Positions 1 to 11,751 of a DNA stretch of 64,000 nucleotides are shown here, piece by piece (the first letter of the stretch is position 1; every line of letters begins with the position of its first letter). The stretch is from Polytrichum commune (Eukaryota > Streptophyta > Polytrichopsida > Polytrichales > Polytrichaceae). The DNA is taken from NCBI GenBank assembly GCA_950295325.1, contig OX485804.1, positions 34,782,001-34,846,000 of the forward strand, written 5' to 3'. The translations under genes and the position numbers were made by a program. A model generated the notes under the pieces. That model ran no database searches and was not told where the DNA came from. It saw only the letters and a list, made by a program, of their open reading frames with translations.

Positions 1-150
1 CATCTATTTATGAACATAATCCCCAAAATTTTCATGGTGGGAATTAACCGGACGGAAATTTTGGTGTGATGGGGGCATGAGAGTTTTCTCCATGCAATGC
101 GATGCGATGCGGCAAGCATGATTTGCACCCTTCTTCTATCCTACACACTT

Positions 151-1297
151 GTGGGTTGTTTTCCGATGTGCAAAATGAAAAAACGTTTTAGAGAAGTATG
201 CTAAGAATGTTGCACTCTCTTCGTTTCTTTCAGGTTTCGGTTTTCTCCCATCGTTTGCATGTGCATTCGAGTCTTCATTTGCTCCCATAATCATTTCTAG
301 AGGGCTGTTACAAGATCTTGGGTTGTGGTTGTTGTTTCAGTTGCATAGATTTTGTCATTCAGTTTTTCCCTCTTACAGAGATGGCAACACACAGAACTCA
401 GTCGACTGGAGTGAATCTGATGAGGTTGATTAATCTGTATGCTCCTAGAAGGTTGAGGCGTGAGTCAAAAGGTGAAGGATTTGGCTGGATTCATCTCAAG
501 AGTTGGCCATTCTGTTTTGAGTCCAAAGGAATTCATGCTTTGAATTCTCAGCAGCAGATTGATCATTCTATGAGAATATGGTAACTCAAGATATAGGGCC
601 TGGTGCCACAGGGTGAGGAATTGGTGCAACATTTTTGGATTGAATGTGGATGTCTGGAGGGATTTGCCTCGTGAATTGGTCAGCCTTGAAATTTGTGTCA
701 GTAGATGATGTGGTTGTGGGTTGTTTTCCGATGTGCAAAATGAAAAAAAGTTTTAGAGAAGTATGCTAAGAATGTTGCACTCTCTTCGTTTCTTTCAGGT
801 TTCGGTTTTCTCCCATCGTTTGCATGTGCATTCGAGTCTTCATTTGCTCCCATAATCATTTCTAGAGGGCTGTTACAAGATCTTGGGTTGTGATTGTTGT
901 TTCAGTTGCATAGATTTTGTCATTCAGTTTTTCCCTCTTACAGAGATGGCAACATACACACAGAACTCAGTCTACTGGAGTGAATCTGATGAGGTTGATT
1001 AATCTGTATGCTCCTAGAAGGTTGAGGCGTGAGTCAAAAGGTGAAGGATTTGGCTGGATTCATCTCAAGAGTTGGCCATTACATTCTGTTTTGAGTCCAA
1101 AGGAATTCATGCTTTGAATTCTCAGCAGCAGATTGATCATTCTATATATGAGAATATGATAACTCAAGATATAGGGCCTGGTGCCACAGGGTGAGGAATT
1201 GGTGCAACATTTTTGGATTGAATGTGGATGCATGTCTGGAGGGATTTGCCTCGTGAATTGGTCCGCCTTGGAATTTGTGTCAGTAGATGATGTGGTG
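151..1297. repeat. Tandem duplication, two units of about 565 and 582 bp
   Basis: Unit 1 (151-715) and unit 2 (716-1297) are nearly identical and start at the same motif, GTGGGTTGTTTTCCGATGTG. Unit 2 is longer because of several 4-5 bp insertions that look like local micro-duplications, for example ACAC near 955 and CATG near 1230. A third, strongly degraded partial copy may continue to about 1415, where the GGTGAGGA...TTCGTGCAAC segment recurs. Each unit contains a similar 67-88 codon open frame, but I recognise no protein family and do not call a gene. Confidence 0.85.
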
Positions 1298-2324
1298 GTG
1301 TAATTACTGGGAATTTGATTCTTCCGGGATGGTCAGAATTTGTGATTCCAAAACAAGGTTGGATGCCATGGGGTGAGGAGGAATTCGTGCAACAGGAGGA
1401 GGGATGATGGTTGTGGCGCATCCTTGATCACGGCTCAGGGAGTGCACTATTCATTAAATTAAACCAAGTATCACGTGCGTGCATGCCCCTTATTAAAATA
1501 CCCCTGTATACATTTTATTTTTGCATAAATCAAGCAATGTACTTACAAATCTCATTGCTTCAAAATACATTTCCATACGTACACAAGGGTCCAAAAACAA
1601 ATACAGAAATTGTATATAACATGTGTACAAATGTTTGGAAATGGAAAAATATGGCCCTATTATATGTATACTATCAAATCATGGATTTTTAGTTATAAAG
1701 TCGTTAAAGACTTTTTCATCACTTGGATGGAGTTCGTACGTGTCTGTTTCAGCATCATACGTCAAATTGGCCAAAGCAATAACCGTATCCAATTCTACCA
1801 AGTTATGATCTGTGAGATCATAACTCCAAATAAGGTTGTTACTTAGTGGATGAAAAAACGCATGATTCTTGGTCTAGGTCTAACTTGAACGCGTAAACGC
1901 GTAAACCCGTACTTTACATATATTTTTCTATAGCCTTATCTCCAGCCTCATGTACATCTACTTCCTGCTTAATAGCAATATGTCTCTTGTACACGTGTAC
2001 ATTTTGTACATGCTTGTTCTAAATAATACCCCTTTTGTGCACGCACGTGTATATTTACAGTACTTGAACAGTGCACTCCCTAGGGATTACGGTTGCCCTG
2101 ATGCATGGGTCAACTTCTTGCAACAACAAAGTGGGACAACAAATGGAAATGTGTTGAGCCATTTCTTCTCTCAGAGAATCTTCCATCTGATGTGATTCAA
2201 GTGGAATTGCAGTGAACAAAAGTGGTCATCAGGATGCAGTTTGCACATAAATGGTTCAGAATCAAGGCTCAATAGAGAAAGAGAGCGGGCGGGAATCATG
2301 TGGAGAAATATGTCCATAAGGATG
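1298..2324. other. Intergenic, no recognised gene
   Basis: AT-rich sequence with only short overlapping open frames and no recognisable protein motif, RNA gene or clear terminal inverted repeat. Confidence 0.5.
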
Positions 2325-3170
2325 GTGGTGGTTGCGTACTTACTGCATTGTAGGTTGCAAATATTTAGAGAACCAATAGGTTATTCGAGGCGTTGCCGTA
2401 GTTGCCCGTAATTGTTTATGGATGTCAGGTTATGTAAGTGCTAATGCTTCTCTATGTATATTCCCAGCAAGCCGAGTAAAGTTCGGATACCTAGCAACTG
2501 ATCCTTGGCAACACGGACTCTTCGGTGTCAATTGGACTGTGCATGTTGTCTCGACTGCACAGATACTGTCATTTGCTCTTTTCTCCACCTTTCACTCACT
2601 CTTTCTCCACCAAGAGCCTGGCAACAACCATAATTTTGTCCAGTGGAGTCAATCGGAGTCTTGTAAAGTGGCTGAATGTGCATGCAGTGGGAGGTTAAAG
2701 GCTTTTGAAGCCAAAGAATCTAACCTTTGGGAATCAAGTTGAGAAATATCAACATCGATGGTTGCATACATGCACTTGTTGTTTTGCAGGTTGCAGGTTG
2801 CAATTTTATGACATCCAGTAGGTTTTTTGATGCTTTGCAAGTTATCTATGGCAATATCAAGCCGTCAGTGTTCGTCTCATTTGCATAAATCTTGACAATT
2901 TCCTCCACCGAGAGCAACTACGTAGATTGCACCTTCTACCTCCCAAGAGAAGTGAATCGGAGCCTTTGAGTAACTGATTTAGTATCTGTGATCTTTGAAG
3001 ATGGATGAGTGTGGATCTCTCTACACTACCTGTGCAGTTGCTCATTTGCCGGATGCAATTTTTAGAGATCCAATATGTCATCCGATGCTTTGTTGCTTTG
3101 TAACAGCCCATAATTGTGTATGGATACAGTATCAATAATGAGTTGTTGCTTCTCTATACACATAGGTACA
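2325..3170. repeat. Degenerate tandem repeat, about 280-400 bp units
   Basis: Three diverged copies of the segment GGTTGCAATTTTnAGAGATCC...GATGCTTTG occur near 2350-2460, 2780-2850 and 3045-3150. Between them a CTTTCTCCACC(A/G)AGAG...AATCGGAGYCTTTG block is also repeated (about 2600-2665 and 2905-2970). This is an old local duplication. No coding function is visible. Confidence 0.55.
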
Positions 3171-3480
3171 GTGTGTATTTTTGACAAAGTTTTTGCAAGT
3201 TTTGGACACTTGACATGCAAAAACTTGCACAAAAATACACTGCACGTCAATTGACATGCACAATTTAGATTTTGACATGTAGTGTGACTTGTGAAGAAAA
3301 AAATCCACACGTCAATTGACACTTAAGAAATTGAAATGACACGTACCACTAGGCATGTGACATTTTAGAAGAAAATGTAGATGCCAACTGACATTCATTT
3401 TCGTGTTTGAAAACATCACGTGACACTTTGGATTTGAAGTTGAACGTCAAATGAAATTTGTCAAACACACACACTGCATA
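3171..3480. repeat. Inverted-repeat and short-motif cluster rich in TCAATTGACA
   Basis: GTGTATTTTTG...TTTTTGCAAG near 3172-3202 is followed by its inverted counterpart CAAAAACTTGCACAAAAATACAC near 3218-3241. Beyond it the palindromic core TCAATTGACA and variants such as TGACATG and GTGACA recur every 20-60 bp to about 3480. It is probably a decayed foldback element. No gene seen. Confidence 0.4.
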
Positions 3481-3799
3481 TGTATATTCTTTGGAAGCTT
3501 GAATAAAGTTTCGAACACCTAAAAACCTTGAATTATTGCAATGTCACTGTCTTTGATTTAATCTTATGTTGGGCTCCTGCACTCATTGTCATGGGTCCGC
3601 AGATTTTGAGTAGAACGTTGAAAGTTGTCGTTCCGAATGTTGGCATGCGTCTGAGCAATGTGGTCATTTCAATGTCAACCCAAGGAACCTAATTCACCAT
3701 AAGTGCATTTCAATGTTTGCTATAAGCAATTGTAATATCCTCCATGAAAATCATTCAATCATTCCCGAGCAGGCAACACCCTTTGTTGAAGTGGATATG

Positions 3800-4082
3800 A
3801 AAAAATGTGTGATACAATATTGTCATAGATGATGCAAATTTGGATTGAAAAATCACTTAGTAAGTGACAGTAATTGCAACGCTATAAATCTATAATCCCC
3901 CCCAAAATCTACAAGGAACGACAAATAATGTTGGGTTAAGATTTAGTGTTGGTGACAGTGCACTATGGTTTAGAATGAGGATTGGGCAAGATAATAGAAT
4001 TGGTGACACCAACTATCATATTTAGTGTAGTATCGAACAACAAAAATGGAATTGGTGACACTAAATGCAATTTGTAGTGTAA
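3800..4082. mobile_element. TAGTGT-type MITE, partial copy
   Basis: Shares with the copies at 4547-4949, 9692-10111 and 38301-38706 the blocks TTTGGATnnAAAAATCACTTA, CTTAGTAAGTGACA and ACAAGGAAYGACAAATAA. It ends in the near-palindromic terminus ACACTAAATGCAATTTGTAGTG. The left end is not clear. Non-coding. Confidence 0.6.
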
Positions 4083-4546
4083 GACTATGCATATTCCCAA
4101 AGGCTCGCATACTTACATGCAACAAATAGTCAAACAATGGGGAGCACTATGGCCATCCATAGTGGTAAGGCATTGCATTGATTTTTCAAAAGTATACAAA
4201 ATTTTGGTTGTCCCATTTGATAATCAATAAGAGAGACAAGAGAGACAAGAGAGACAATGTTGGCCTCTAGGGCTGGTGTGAATGAAAGACACTTCACCTT
4301 GATCATAGCCGCGAGATTTTATGCGAACCTAGGACGGGTTTACTAAGAGTAGGGGTTTGGGACAAGTGCTATTGCCTCTTGTCAGAGGTGGCCCCTGTTA
4401 GTTGATGACTAATAACATCATACACTAGGGAATGTTTGATGTGTGGTCCACATTGATTTGAAACCATAAATTTGGTGTGGGTTGAAAATGGACGTGTCCC
4501 ACACTCACTATGATAATTGATGTGGGTTCTAGAGCAGTACTTTGGA

Positions 4547-4949
4547 CTACACTAAATATTGTAATTAGTGTCGTATGGCATTTTATGTCACTTGCAGTAA
4601 CTTTTCTAAAGACACTTGTTATGAATAAGTTCACAAATATTATCATGGATGATAAAAAAATTCGGATGGAATCCATGCCAATTATAGAAACAAAGTTTGG
4701 AAAACTTTGCATCCCAACATTTTGTACTAAATTATCGTGAAGGGTAATTGAAATTTGGATGAAAAATCACTTAACAAGTGACAAGTAAGTGCAACATTGT
4801 AAATCTAAATTGCCCAAGATGGTTTACAAGGAATGACAAATAAATGGTAGGTTCACACTTAGTGTTGGCGACACTACGCGGGCGGTTTACAATTAGTATT
4901 GAGCAAGACCAAATTGATTCGGTAGCACTAAATATTGTATATAGTGTAG
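4547..4949. mobile_element. TAGTGT-type MITE, full copy (403 bp)
   Basis: Begins CTACACTAAATATTGTAATT and ends with the inverted partner GCACTAAATATTGTATATAGTGTAG, giving terminal inverted repeats of about 25 bp that are themselves nearly palindromic. The interior matches the reverse strand of the copies at 9692-10111 and 38301-38706. It ends 331 bp before the start codon of the acyl carrier protein gene. The target duplication is uncertain. Confidence 0.75.
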
Positions 4950-5279
4950 TTAGTGTACTGCGCCTACTTAGTGTGGTCCCCACTAAGTAGTAATCACACA
5001 ATTTAGTGTGTCCACTAGCACATAAGTGTGGAGGGTGGAGGGAGGGGGTTGGCTTTACATGGGATGCAAAGGGAACAACGGCCCAGCGTGAGCTCCAAAC
5101 CCTAAGAACGCCGTTGCCAGGGTCTCCGTGTGGCCACTGTGTTTTGCGCTTCCCTCTGTTTCTGTGTTGCAGCATTCCTCGCAGCTCTCCCGGAGGTCCG
5201 TTAAGCTTACTAACTCACACGCCAAGCCGCTCCCTCCCTCCCAAGAGTGTTGCGGAGGAGTTAGTAAGCAGCAGGCACC

Positions 5280-7376
5280 ATGCAGGCGGTGAAGCCATCT
5301 GCGTTCCGCGCGCTGCACGCCGCTCTGTTGCAGCATTTGCGTGTGCCTGTGGCCGCCCCTCTGTCCAGATGGGGCGCTTTCCGGACCATGTCGGACGGAG
5401 CCCACGCACAAGGGACGTACCTCGATCGGAACGATGTGGTGGACCGCGTCCTCTCCATTGTCAAGAGTAATCAGAAAGTCGATCCCGCTAAGGTATGCTC
5501 CGCGCTGTAGGATTTTATACGTTTTTCTCTGTGTGCTAAGGTGCCTGCGGTCAAAGGCGTTGGGGCATTTGGTGAGTATCTTGACTGCCGCTAGCTGCCA
5601 ATATCGGTGCAAGGTTTATGGCGTAAGAATGGGATGAATGTGGGGCCTTGCTATTTATGAATTCGATAGGATTCGGAATCCAAGTGCATGGTTCTTGAGG
5701 ATCCTGCTGAAATTGATTTGACTACGATCAATCAATGTGTTGGTTATTGTCGAAGTTAATCAGAAAATTCTTCCCGCTAAGGTATTCCTGCTCTCTTAGG
5801 GTCTCATACACTTGGTGCTCTGCGAGCTGGGTGCTAGGGTGCACGAGGTGAAGCGGTGAGAGAGGTTATCAGTGGCATGCATGCACCAGTTTTTGAATCT
5901 GCCATGGTCTTTTCCTCGATGACTTGCGGCTTTATGCGTATGTGTGTGCGGGCGACGGGATAGAAAGATCTTGCAATGGCATTGTGGCCATTTGAGTTTG
6001 GCCTTCGATGAGTACCCTGACGGGCGCTATTTTTAAAATCTTGGCCTAGGTTTATATTGTAGGAATGGAATGATTGTGGCACCGTGGTTTTCAAGAGTTT
6101 GCCAAGTGCCAAGGTACGTAATCGGGGTGCATGCTTCTTGAGAAGACCGTAGGAATTGAATAGACTTACGATCAATTAATGTGTTCTCTATTGTCCAGAC
6201 CAATCAGAAAGTCAATCCCGCCTATATATACCTACCCTTTAGGGTTTTGTGCACATTTGCTGCTGTGTAGCTGTGTGAGCTCTGTGCTGGGGTGTAAGAG
6301 GCGAAGTGGCGAGACAGGTTATCTTTGGCATGTATAAACCAGTTTTCAAAGGTGCCATGGTAAATTTCACCATGATCATATGGTTTTATGCTTGCATGTG
6401 AAAGGATTGAGAGGGATTTTATTGGTGTTGTTGCCATTTGAGTTTGGCATTTGATGAGTATCTTAACGGCACCAGCTTTTAATCGTCGGTGCAAGGTTTA
6501 CGGTGTAGGAACAGGATGAATATGTGGCCGTAGTTTTAAGTATTTGATATGCGTCACAATGTAGGGATGGGGTGATGTGTGGCCCTGCTTTGAAGAATTT
6601 GATAGGCCTTGTGATCTGAGTGCATGGTTCTTGAGGAGTCTGTAGAAATTGATTGGACTATGATCAATCAATGTGCCTTCCATTGTTGAGGCTAATCAGG
6701 AAGTTAATCCTGGTAAGGTGTGCCTGCCCCTCTGGTGTTGGCTAGGGTTTTGCAAATGAATTTGTGGAGCTCTGTGCTAGGGCACGCAAGGAAGGTGGCC
6801 AGAGACGTTTACTGTTGCATGCATGGACCGATTTTTGAAGCTGTCAATGTGTTTTTTGCATTTTTTCCAATGTGGCATTTGTGGATGCGATGGCTTGAAT
6901 GGGTTTGTATTGGTATTGTGGCCAATCGCATTTGCAGTCATCAGTCAAGTTTAGATGACAATGTCCACATTTCTGGTGAATAAGAATTGTTGGTTTCACT
7001 ACTTTCACTCTACTGTTGTTGTCGTTTGTCCTGTTGATCTTATTTATGTCTTTTGCTGACTGTTGGAATTGCACCTCGTATGCAAGTTGGTGTGCTCAGT
7101 TATAGAGAAGCAGATATTTGTGACGAAACACTTGGAAGTAAATTAAGGATGAGTGCTAGATGGACATCAACTGAACTACCTGAGAATTGTCTTGGACAGG
7201 TGACAGACACAGCTAGTTTCCAGAGTGATCTTGGTCTTGACAGCTTGGATGAAGTGGAGCTTGTGATGGCAATTGAGGAGGAATTTGCTGTGGAGATTCC
7301 TGATGCAGATGCTGACAAGATTAAGTCCACATCAGATGCCATTGATTACATTGCATCAAACCCAAGGGCTAAGTAG
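5280..7376 (+). CDS. Mitochondrial acyl carrier protein, two exons, 129 aa
   Basis: Exons are 5280-5492 (71 codons) and 7200-7376 (58 codons plus TAG), joined by a phase-0 intron of 1,707 bp with donor AAG|GTATGC and acceptor GGACAG|GTGACA. The product would carry the growing acyl chain in mitochondrial type II fatty-acid synthesis (lipoate supply) and may double as a complex I subunit; this is family knowledge. Residues 1 to about 40 are rich in Arg and Ala with no acidic residue up to Asp39, as in a mitochondrial presequence. The carrier domain follows, with [20 protein letters not shown] around the phosphopantetheine-accepting Ser86, then [10 protein letters not shown]. Length is normal for plant mtACP. 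The first ATG is used because it opens the targeting peptide. The exon 2 reading frame upstream of 7200 does not resemble the family, which supports the acceptor. The intron is unusual (see repeat at 5440-6960). Confidence 0.93.
5440..6960 (+). repeat. Degenerate tandem copies of exon 1 tail plus intron inside the ACP intron
   Basis: The exon 1 end ATTGTCAAGAGTAATCAGAA..GCTAAG|GT (5457-5494) recurs in diverged form at 5743-5783, 6188-6214 and 6680-6719. Each copy is followed by related intron text: TGCTRGGGTG, GGTTATC..TGGCATG and GAGTATCTTnACGGC, then GGTGCAAGGTTTA and TTCTTGAGGA, leading into GATCAATCAATGTG. Distances between equivalent points are about 289, 430 and 506 bp. Copies 2 and 4 keep a possible GT donor (5782 and 6718). 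All three copies stay open in the exon frame over this stretch. This is direct sequence observation; any splicing role is inference. Confidence 0.8.
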
Positions 7377-9164
7377 GGCAAAGCATCTCAATTCTGGCAT
7401 TCTCATGATGAGGAGAGATGGGAAGTCTTGTAGCTGATAGTCTTGCAACACATCCATTTTATCTCAAGGAATGCTCTCGTTCATAAAGCTTGTGTTGACA
7501 TACTGAATAGAACTGTCTCACTTGATTGATGTTCTCAAGCACAGGTTCATCTCCTACTTGCTGCTTCATGTCACTGCTAAACTGTGTATAAGAGGGTTGT
7601 TGGCCCAAGGTTCTTGTCATCCACTTGTATGCTCACCTGTTACTTGTCATCACGAGGCACTAATTTGTGTCTTTTGAGGAGCTATTGAGGATAGCTTGTT
7701 TATGGTTGGTACTTTGCTGATTTTGGGGTGTTCCAACCTTCAATACATTCAGCACTCTGAAGAATCTGTTGTCCCTTTCCCTGGGTTACAGTTAGTTGTC
7801 TCTATTTGGGGTTGGTTACATGTGTTGTGTAATCTCTGTGTCTTTCATATCTGGAGCAACCATGGTTGTCATCTGCATGTAATTGTGGAAAGTTTATGCT
7901 CAGAAGGTGCATGTGCACGTTGGTGGTAGCTGCCCAGCTCATTGCTGGGTTATTCAATTTCCTTGGATTTTGTCTCAAGAGCAGTGTGCTCTGCGTGTGT
8001 GATATCTCAAGGTTAATACTCATATAGTACATGTTATTCTCGGCTGGCCGAGCAAATGCATCATCACCCCACTGGAACAGTCTCCTTGCTATGAATCCCT
8101 CCAACGTTCACTGAAGGTCCACTAGACATTTTGTGCACTTTTAAGTAACATTGGTAAGCAACTGCAGTAACTGATGCTATATTATTTCCTGCTGCCCTGT
8201 TTTTTCCCTGGGTTTGGGACCTATGACAGAAGGCAGACAAGGTGGTCCCTACACAGATTATTGGATTTAGTGCTGAATGTACATTTGGAGAGATTTGGGG
8301 TGCCCTTTTCAATCCAACTATGGCACCTCACATATTCAATTCTCTGAGTAGTTGACACAGGGAAGTTACATGTATTTTCCTTCCAAACCAATAAGTGTTG
8401 TAGTTTCTGAAAGGTAGGAAATTGGTCTCTTTATTGCTTTGGTCAAGGCCAGTTCTTTCAAGATAAGGAAAAAGTCCCTCTGGGAGTTTTCAGAAATTCA
8501 ACTTAGTGCACAAGAGCGACTCTCTATTGTCTCTGATGGGTGTTGTAGGATTTCCCTGGGAGAGCTTGTATACAGCCTTTTCTCTAGCTTGTAAATGCAT
8601 CTTCAGAATGGCTTAGACATGCAACTTAGATGTATCTGTGTCCTCTTCAACATAAACTGTCAATAGACAGTTTATGTTCTGTCTATTCTGGTCTTTTCTA
8701 TGTCTATATCTGGTCTATATTCTGGTCTATATCTGGTCTTTTCTGCTTCTCTGTGAGTTTTTAAATATTGTCGCTTGGGATTCAGGAAGTATGAATGAGT
8801 CCAGTTCTCCAATTGACTAACCCGTGTCACATGCCGTGTGTTGATTATTCTTTGTTAGTGTTTCTTATTTTTGGTTATTGTATGTACAGGTGGATCTTTG
8901 TGGTTCTGTTTATAAGGTGGGTATGGAAACGTTCGCAGTTCTTCCATTTTGTTTGCAAGGTTGGTGTCAAAGCAATTATGCTTAATGTTCTGTCATCTTT
9001 GTAACCAAGATGTCTGGTTGGGCGATGATAATTCTGTGCCATTTTGCTGCTGGATCTGAATTGAGAAATCTGAAGGCCAAAGTTCATGCTCTTGGCTTTT
9101 CTATCAGGACCCAACAATGGCCTTGTGAGATGTACACAGGATGCAAGCACGGTCTTTGTGGGAT
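7377..9164. other. 3' region of the ACP gene and intergenic, no recognised gene
   Basis: The 3' untranslated region of the acyl carrier protein gene should start here, but no convincing polyadenylation signal was found. The rest holds only short open frames without recognisable motifs, a small hairpin (8651-8676) and a TCTATATCTGG-type short tandem motif at about 8698-8740. Confidence 0.5.
8651..8676. repeat. Perfect 11-bp hairpin
   Basis: CATAAACTGTC and GACAGTTTATG are exact inverted repeats separated by AATA. It is not followed by a T-run. It is adjacent to a tandem TGTCTATATCTGGTC-like stretch. Function unknown. Confidence 0.7.
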
Positions 9165-9172
9165 GTTGTGAC

Positions 9173-9547
9173 TAAGGTATGTGGGTGTTATTTGGTTCAT
9201 TTTCCACCCTCCCCAACCTCTACCGATTAGATTTACACCATGAAACTTGTGTTGCATTAGCAAATTAATGGTGAAGCATCTACAAAAAATTGGAGTGACA
9301 ATCAGACCTCTTGATGTAGTTATGGTTATCGTAAGTGTATGTTTGCTGATTTCTTAACCGAATATATTTAGGCCTCTTCCAATTGTGTTCACTATTGAGT
9401 GTTGAGTAGTCAATAAAATTTGAAGACGTAGTCCAATCTCTTTTAGACATGTGTGTTTATGGTGTTTGTTTCTTTCATACTCAGCAAACCACACACCAAT
9501 CAAATATACGGGTCTGACTAAGAACTGAATAACACCCACATACCTTA
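9173..9547 (-). mobile_element. Family A MITE, complete copy (375 bp)
   Basis: Starts TAAGGTATGTGGGTGTTATT and ends with the exact inverse AATAACACCCACATACCTTA, a perfect 20-bp terminal inverted repeat. Flanks GTTGTGAC (9165-9172) and GTTGTGTT (9548-9555) look like an 8-bp target duplication with two later changes. The interior (TTCACTATTGAGTGTTGAG..., ACATGTGTGTTTATGG, AACCACACACCAAT) matches the dispersed copies at 41,610, 46,330 and 57,340. Non-coding. Confidence 0.75.
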
Positions 9548-9691
9548 GTTGTGTTTCATGTTGGCCGCTTATATGAGAATCACTTCTCCCATTTAATGGA
9601 TCAAGGGGATGTGGCCAGTTTTTGGCCTTGGTTCTTATTGTTTGATAAGTGGGACATTTCAGAGGTTTAGGGTTTCCAAACAATGTGTCTA

Positions 9692-10111
9692 CTACACTAA
9701 ATATGGCATTTAGTGTCAGGAAACTTAATTCTCTTGTTCAATACTAAATGTGAACCTAACATATTTGTCACTGCTTGTAGTTTTTTTCGGGGGGATTATA
9801 GATTTATAGTGTTGCAATTACTGTCACTTACTAAGTGTTTCTGCATCCAAATTTCAATCATCCATGACAATATTTCATCACAGATTTGTTGGGATGCAAA
9901 TTATATCAAGCTTTGTTTCCATGGCATGGATTTCATGCATTATGTGCAACCCAGAGAAGAGTAACCGATAAGATAAGGTAGGGTTTTGACACAATGAATG
10001 AACTCATCCATCATCCATGAAAGTATTTGTTCCCTTATTCATAAGACGTGTCATCAGAAAAGTTACCATGATGACATAAAATACCATATGACATTAATAC
10101 AATATTTAGTG
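9692..10111. mobile_element. TAGTGT-type MITE, full copy (about 420 bp)
   Basis: Begins CTACACTAAATATGGCATTT and ends TTAATACAATATTTAGTG. The interior includes CTTACTAAGTG, CATCCAAATTTCAATCATCC and ATGACATAAAATACCATATG. It is the reverse complement of the copy at 4547-4949. Non-coding. Confidence 0.7.
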
Positions 10112-10802
10112 AACCGGTGAGGTATTTGAGACCTTTTAAAAGAAGACTGTGTTAGAGTGGGAACTTCAAGCCAAATTGGCATGAGAAAAAAAAACAAGTG
10201 CTAAGTATCTGTTAGTAATTTCCTTGGCACATGTATTCATGCTGATTCACATCCTTCTATTAGCAAAATGTGAAAGTTGAGATTAAAAGTATATGACTAG
10301 ATCTTTGAAGCCCATTGCAAGGCATTATGGGATATGGACTCTAACATGCCTAAATTTATAAGGCTTTATCCTGTGTTTTATTCAGCAAAGGTGACAAACT
10401 TGAGAGATACAATACCTATGTATCAATGACCTCTTGACTGTAGGCCTTAACCCTTCAATGCCTGAAGAAGCCGACGATTGACTTAGACTTTTAAGTTATG
10501 AATTCATGTTCACTTTGCACGAGATTTGCATTCTATGTAAATGCATCTATGTCTCATGTTAGGTTCAATTATCTATATGCCTACTTGAGAAGTGGAATTG
10601 ATACAAACATGTGGAAGTCCTATGCAATTTTGTGTCGAAGAATGAGAGAAAACAAATGACTTGAAAACATCTTCCAAAAATGTCATAAATTTAATGTTAC
10701 TTTTGAATATATGTAAGGTCGAGGCATCCATAGTCGACCAAGTCCATTTAACTGCTCATTCTTGTAATGTCAACATGGGTGAAATCCTTTCATAACGTTT
10801 TT

Positions 10803-11358
10803 AAGTAGTGTGCGTTAATTCATGTGGGCCCTGAGAATATAACCATGAGATGCTGCAGCTACACTAAACATACCAATTAGTGAGTGTGGGAAATTAGTGA
10901 AGATGATATTAGATTCCTTTATGCTATGAATTAGTGCCACCAAAAGATCTTAGATCTAAGACTAGGAAGCATTGTTCTTCTTGGAACTATTCACTTAAAA
11001 GTACCGGCACTTGGCATGAAAGTACTAGCACTTGGCACTAATCACTAAATATATCAACACTTGGCATTATTCACTGACATACATGTGGCGTGCACTAATC
11101 ACAAGCACTCACTAATTTTCTTGAAATCTATGGTAAATGAGCATGGTATTTACTGTAGTCATTGATTTAGTGCCACTTAGTAGCAACTTTAACCCGCAGT
11201 AACTTTGAGATTTGGCTAGATTATGTGTGTGACTTGAATTAGTATCAATCTCACTAATTGGTATATTTATTGTAGTGCATATTTAGACTACATTTGCATT
11301 AGTTGTAGCATCTCATGGTTATATTCTTGGGGTCCACATGAATGAACGCACATTGCTT
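10803..11358. mobile_element. MITE with long terminal inverted repeats (556 bp)
   Basis: The outer arms AAGTAGTGTGCGTTAATTCA... (from 10803) and ...TGAATGAACGCACATTGCTT (to 11358) pair over about 50 bp, including AGAATATAACCATGAGATGC. Inner arms CTACACTAAACATACCAATTAGTGAG and CTCACTAATTGGTATATTTATTGTAG continue the pairing. The interior has repeated (A)GCACTTGGCAYT motifs near 11008-11065. Non-coding. Confidence 0.7.
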
Positions 11359-11751
11359 AATAATGTTATGCTATATGCTCCCCCACCAATTATTATTATT
11401 ATTATTTTGTTTTATATTTATATTTTGTTTTAAAAATAAAATTTAACTAAGAAAGCAATACTCTAGATAGTTGTCTTAAGCAAATGAAAATCAGATAGTA
11501 AACATGCACTTGTGCTCCCTCCTACTTGAGAACCCGAGCACAAACTAAAGTAGAGCCCACCTTCCGCAAGATAACCCATAAACCCCATCATGTACCAAGG
11601 CGACTCTTGGACATGATAGGGCCAACAAACTGATATTCATGTGAGTAGAATTATTGATGCTTGTTTTTCTTTTTAGAGATCTAATTTATGGAAGACTAAG
11701 ATAACAAACTTTTGCATACAAATGTGGTGGGAAGACTACCAACATCCAAGC

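Noticed and set aside
5055-5612. 185-codon minus-strand open frame over exon 1 of the acyl carrier protein gene
   Set aside because: It is the antisense shadow of a GC-richer exon and promoter, with no recognisable domain, and the plus strand holds a clear family member.
7053-7199. Extending acyl carrier exon 2 upstream to the ATG at 7053
   Set aside because: Residues before 7200 do not match the family, and the CAG at 7197-7199 is an in-phase acceptor that restores the normal protein.
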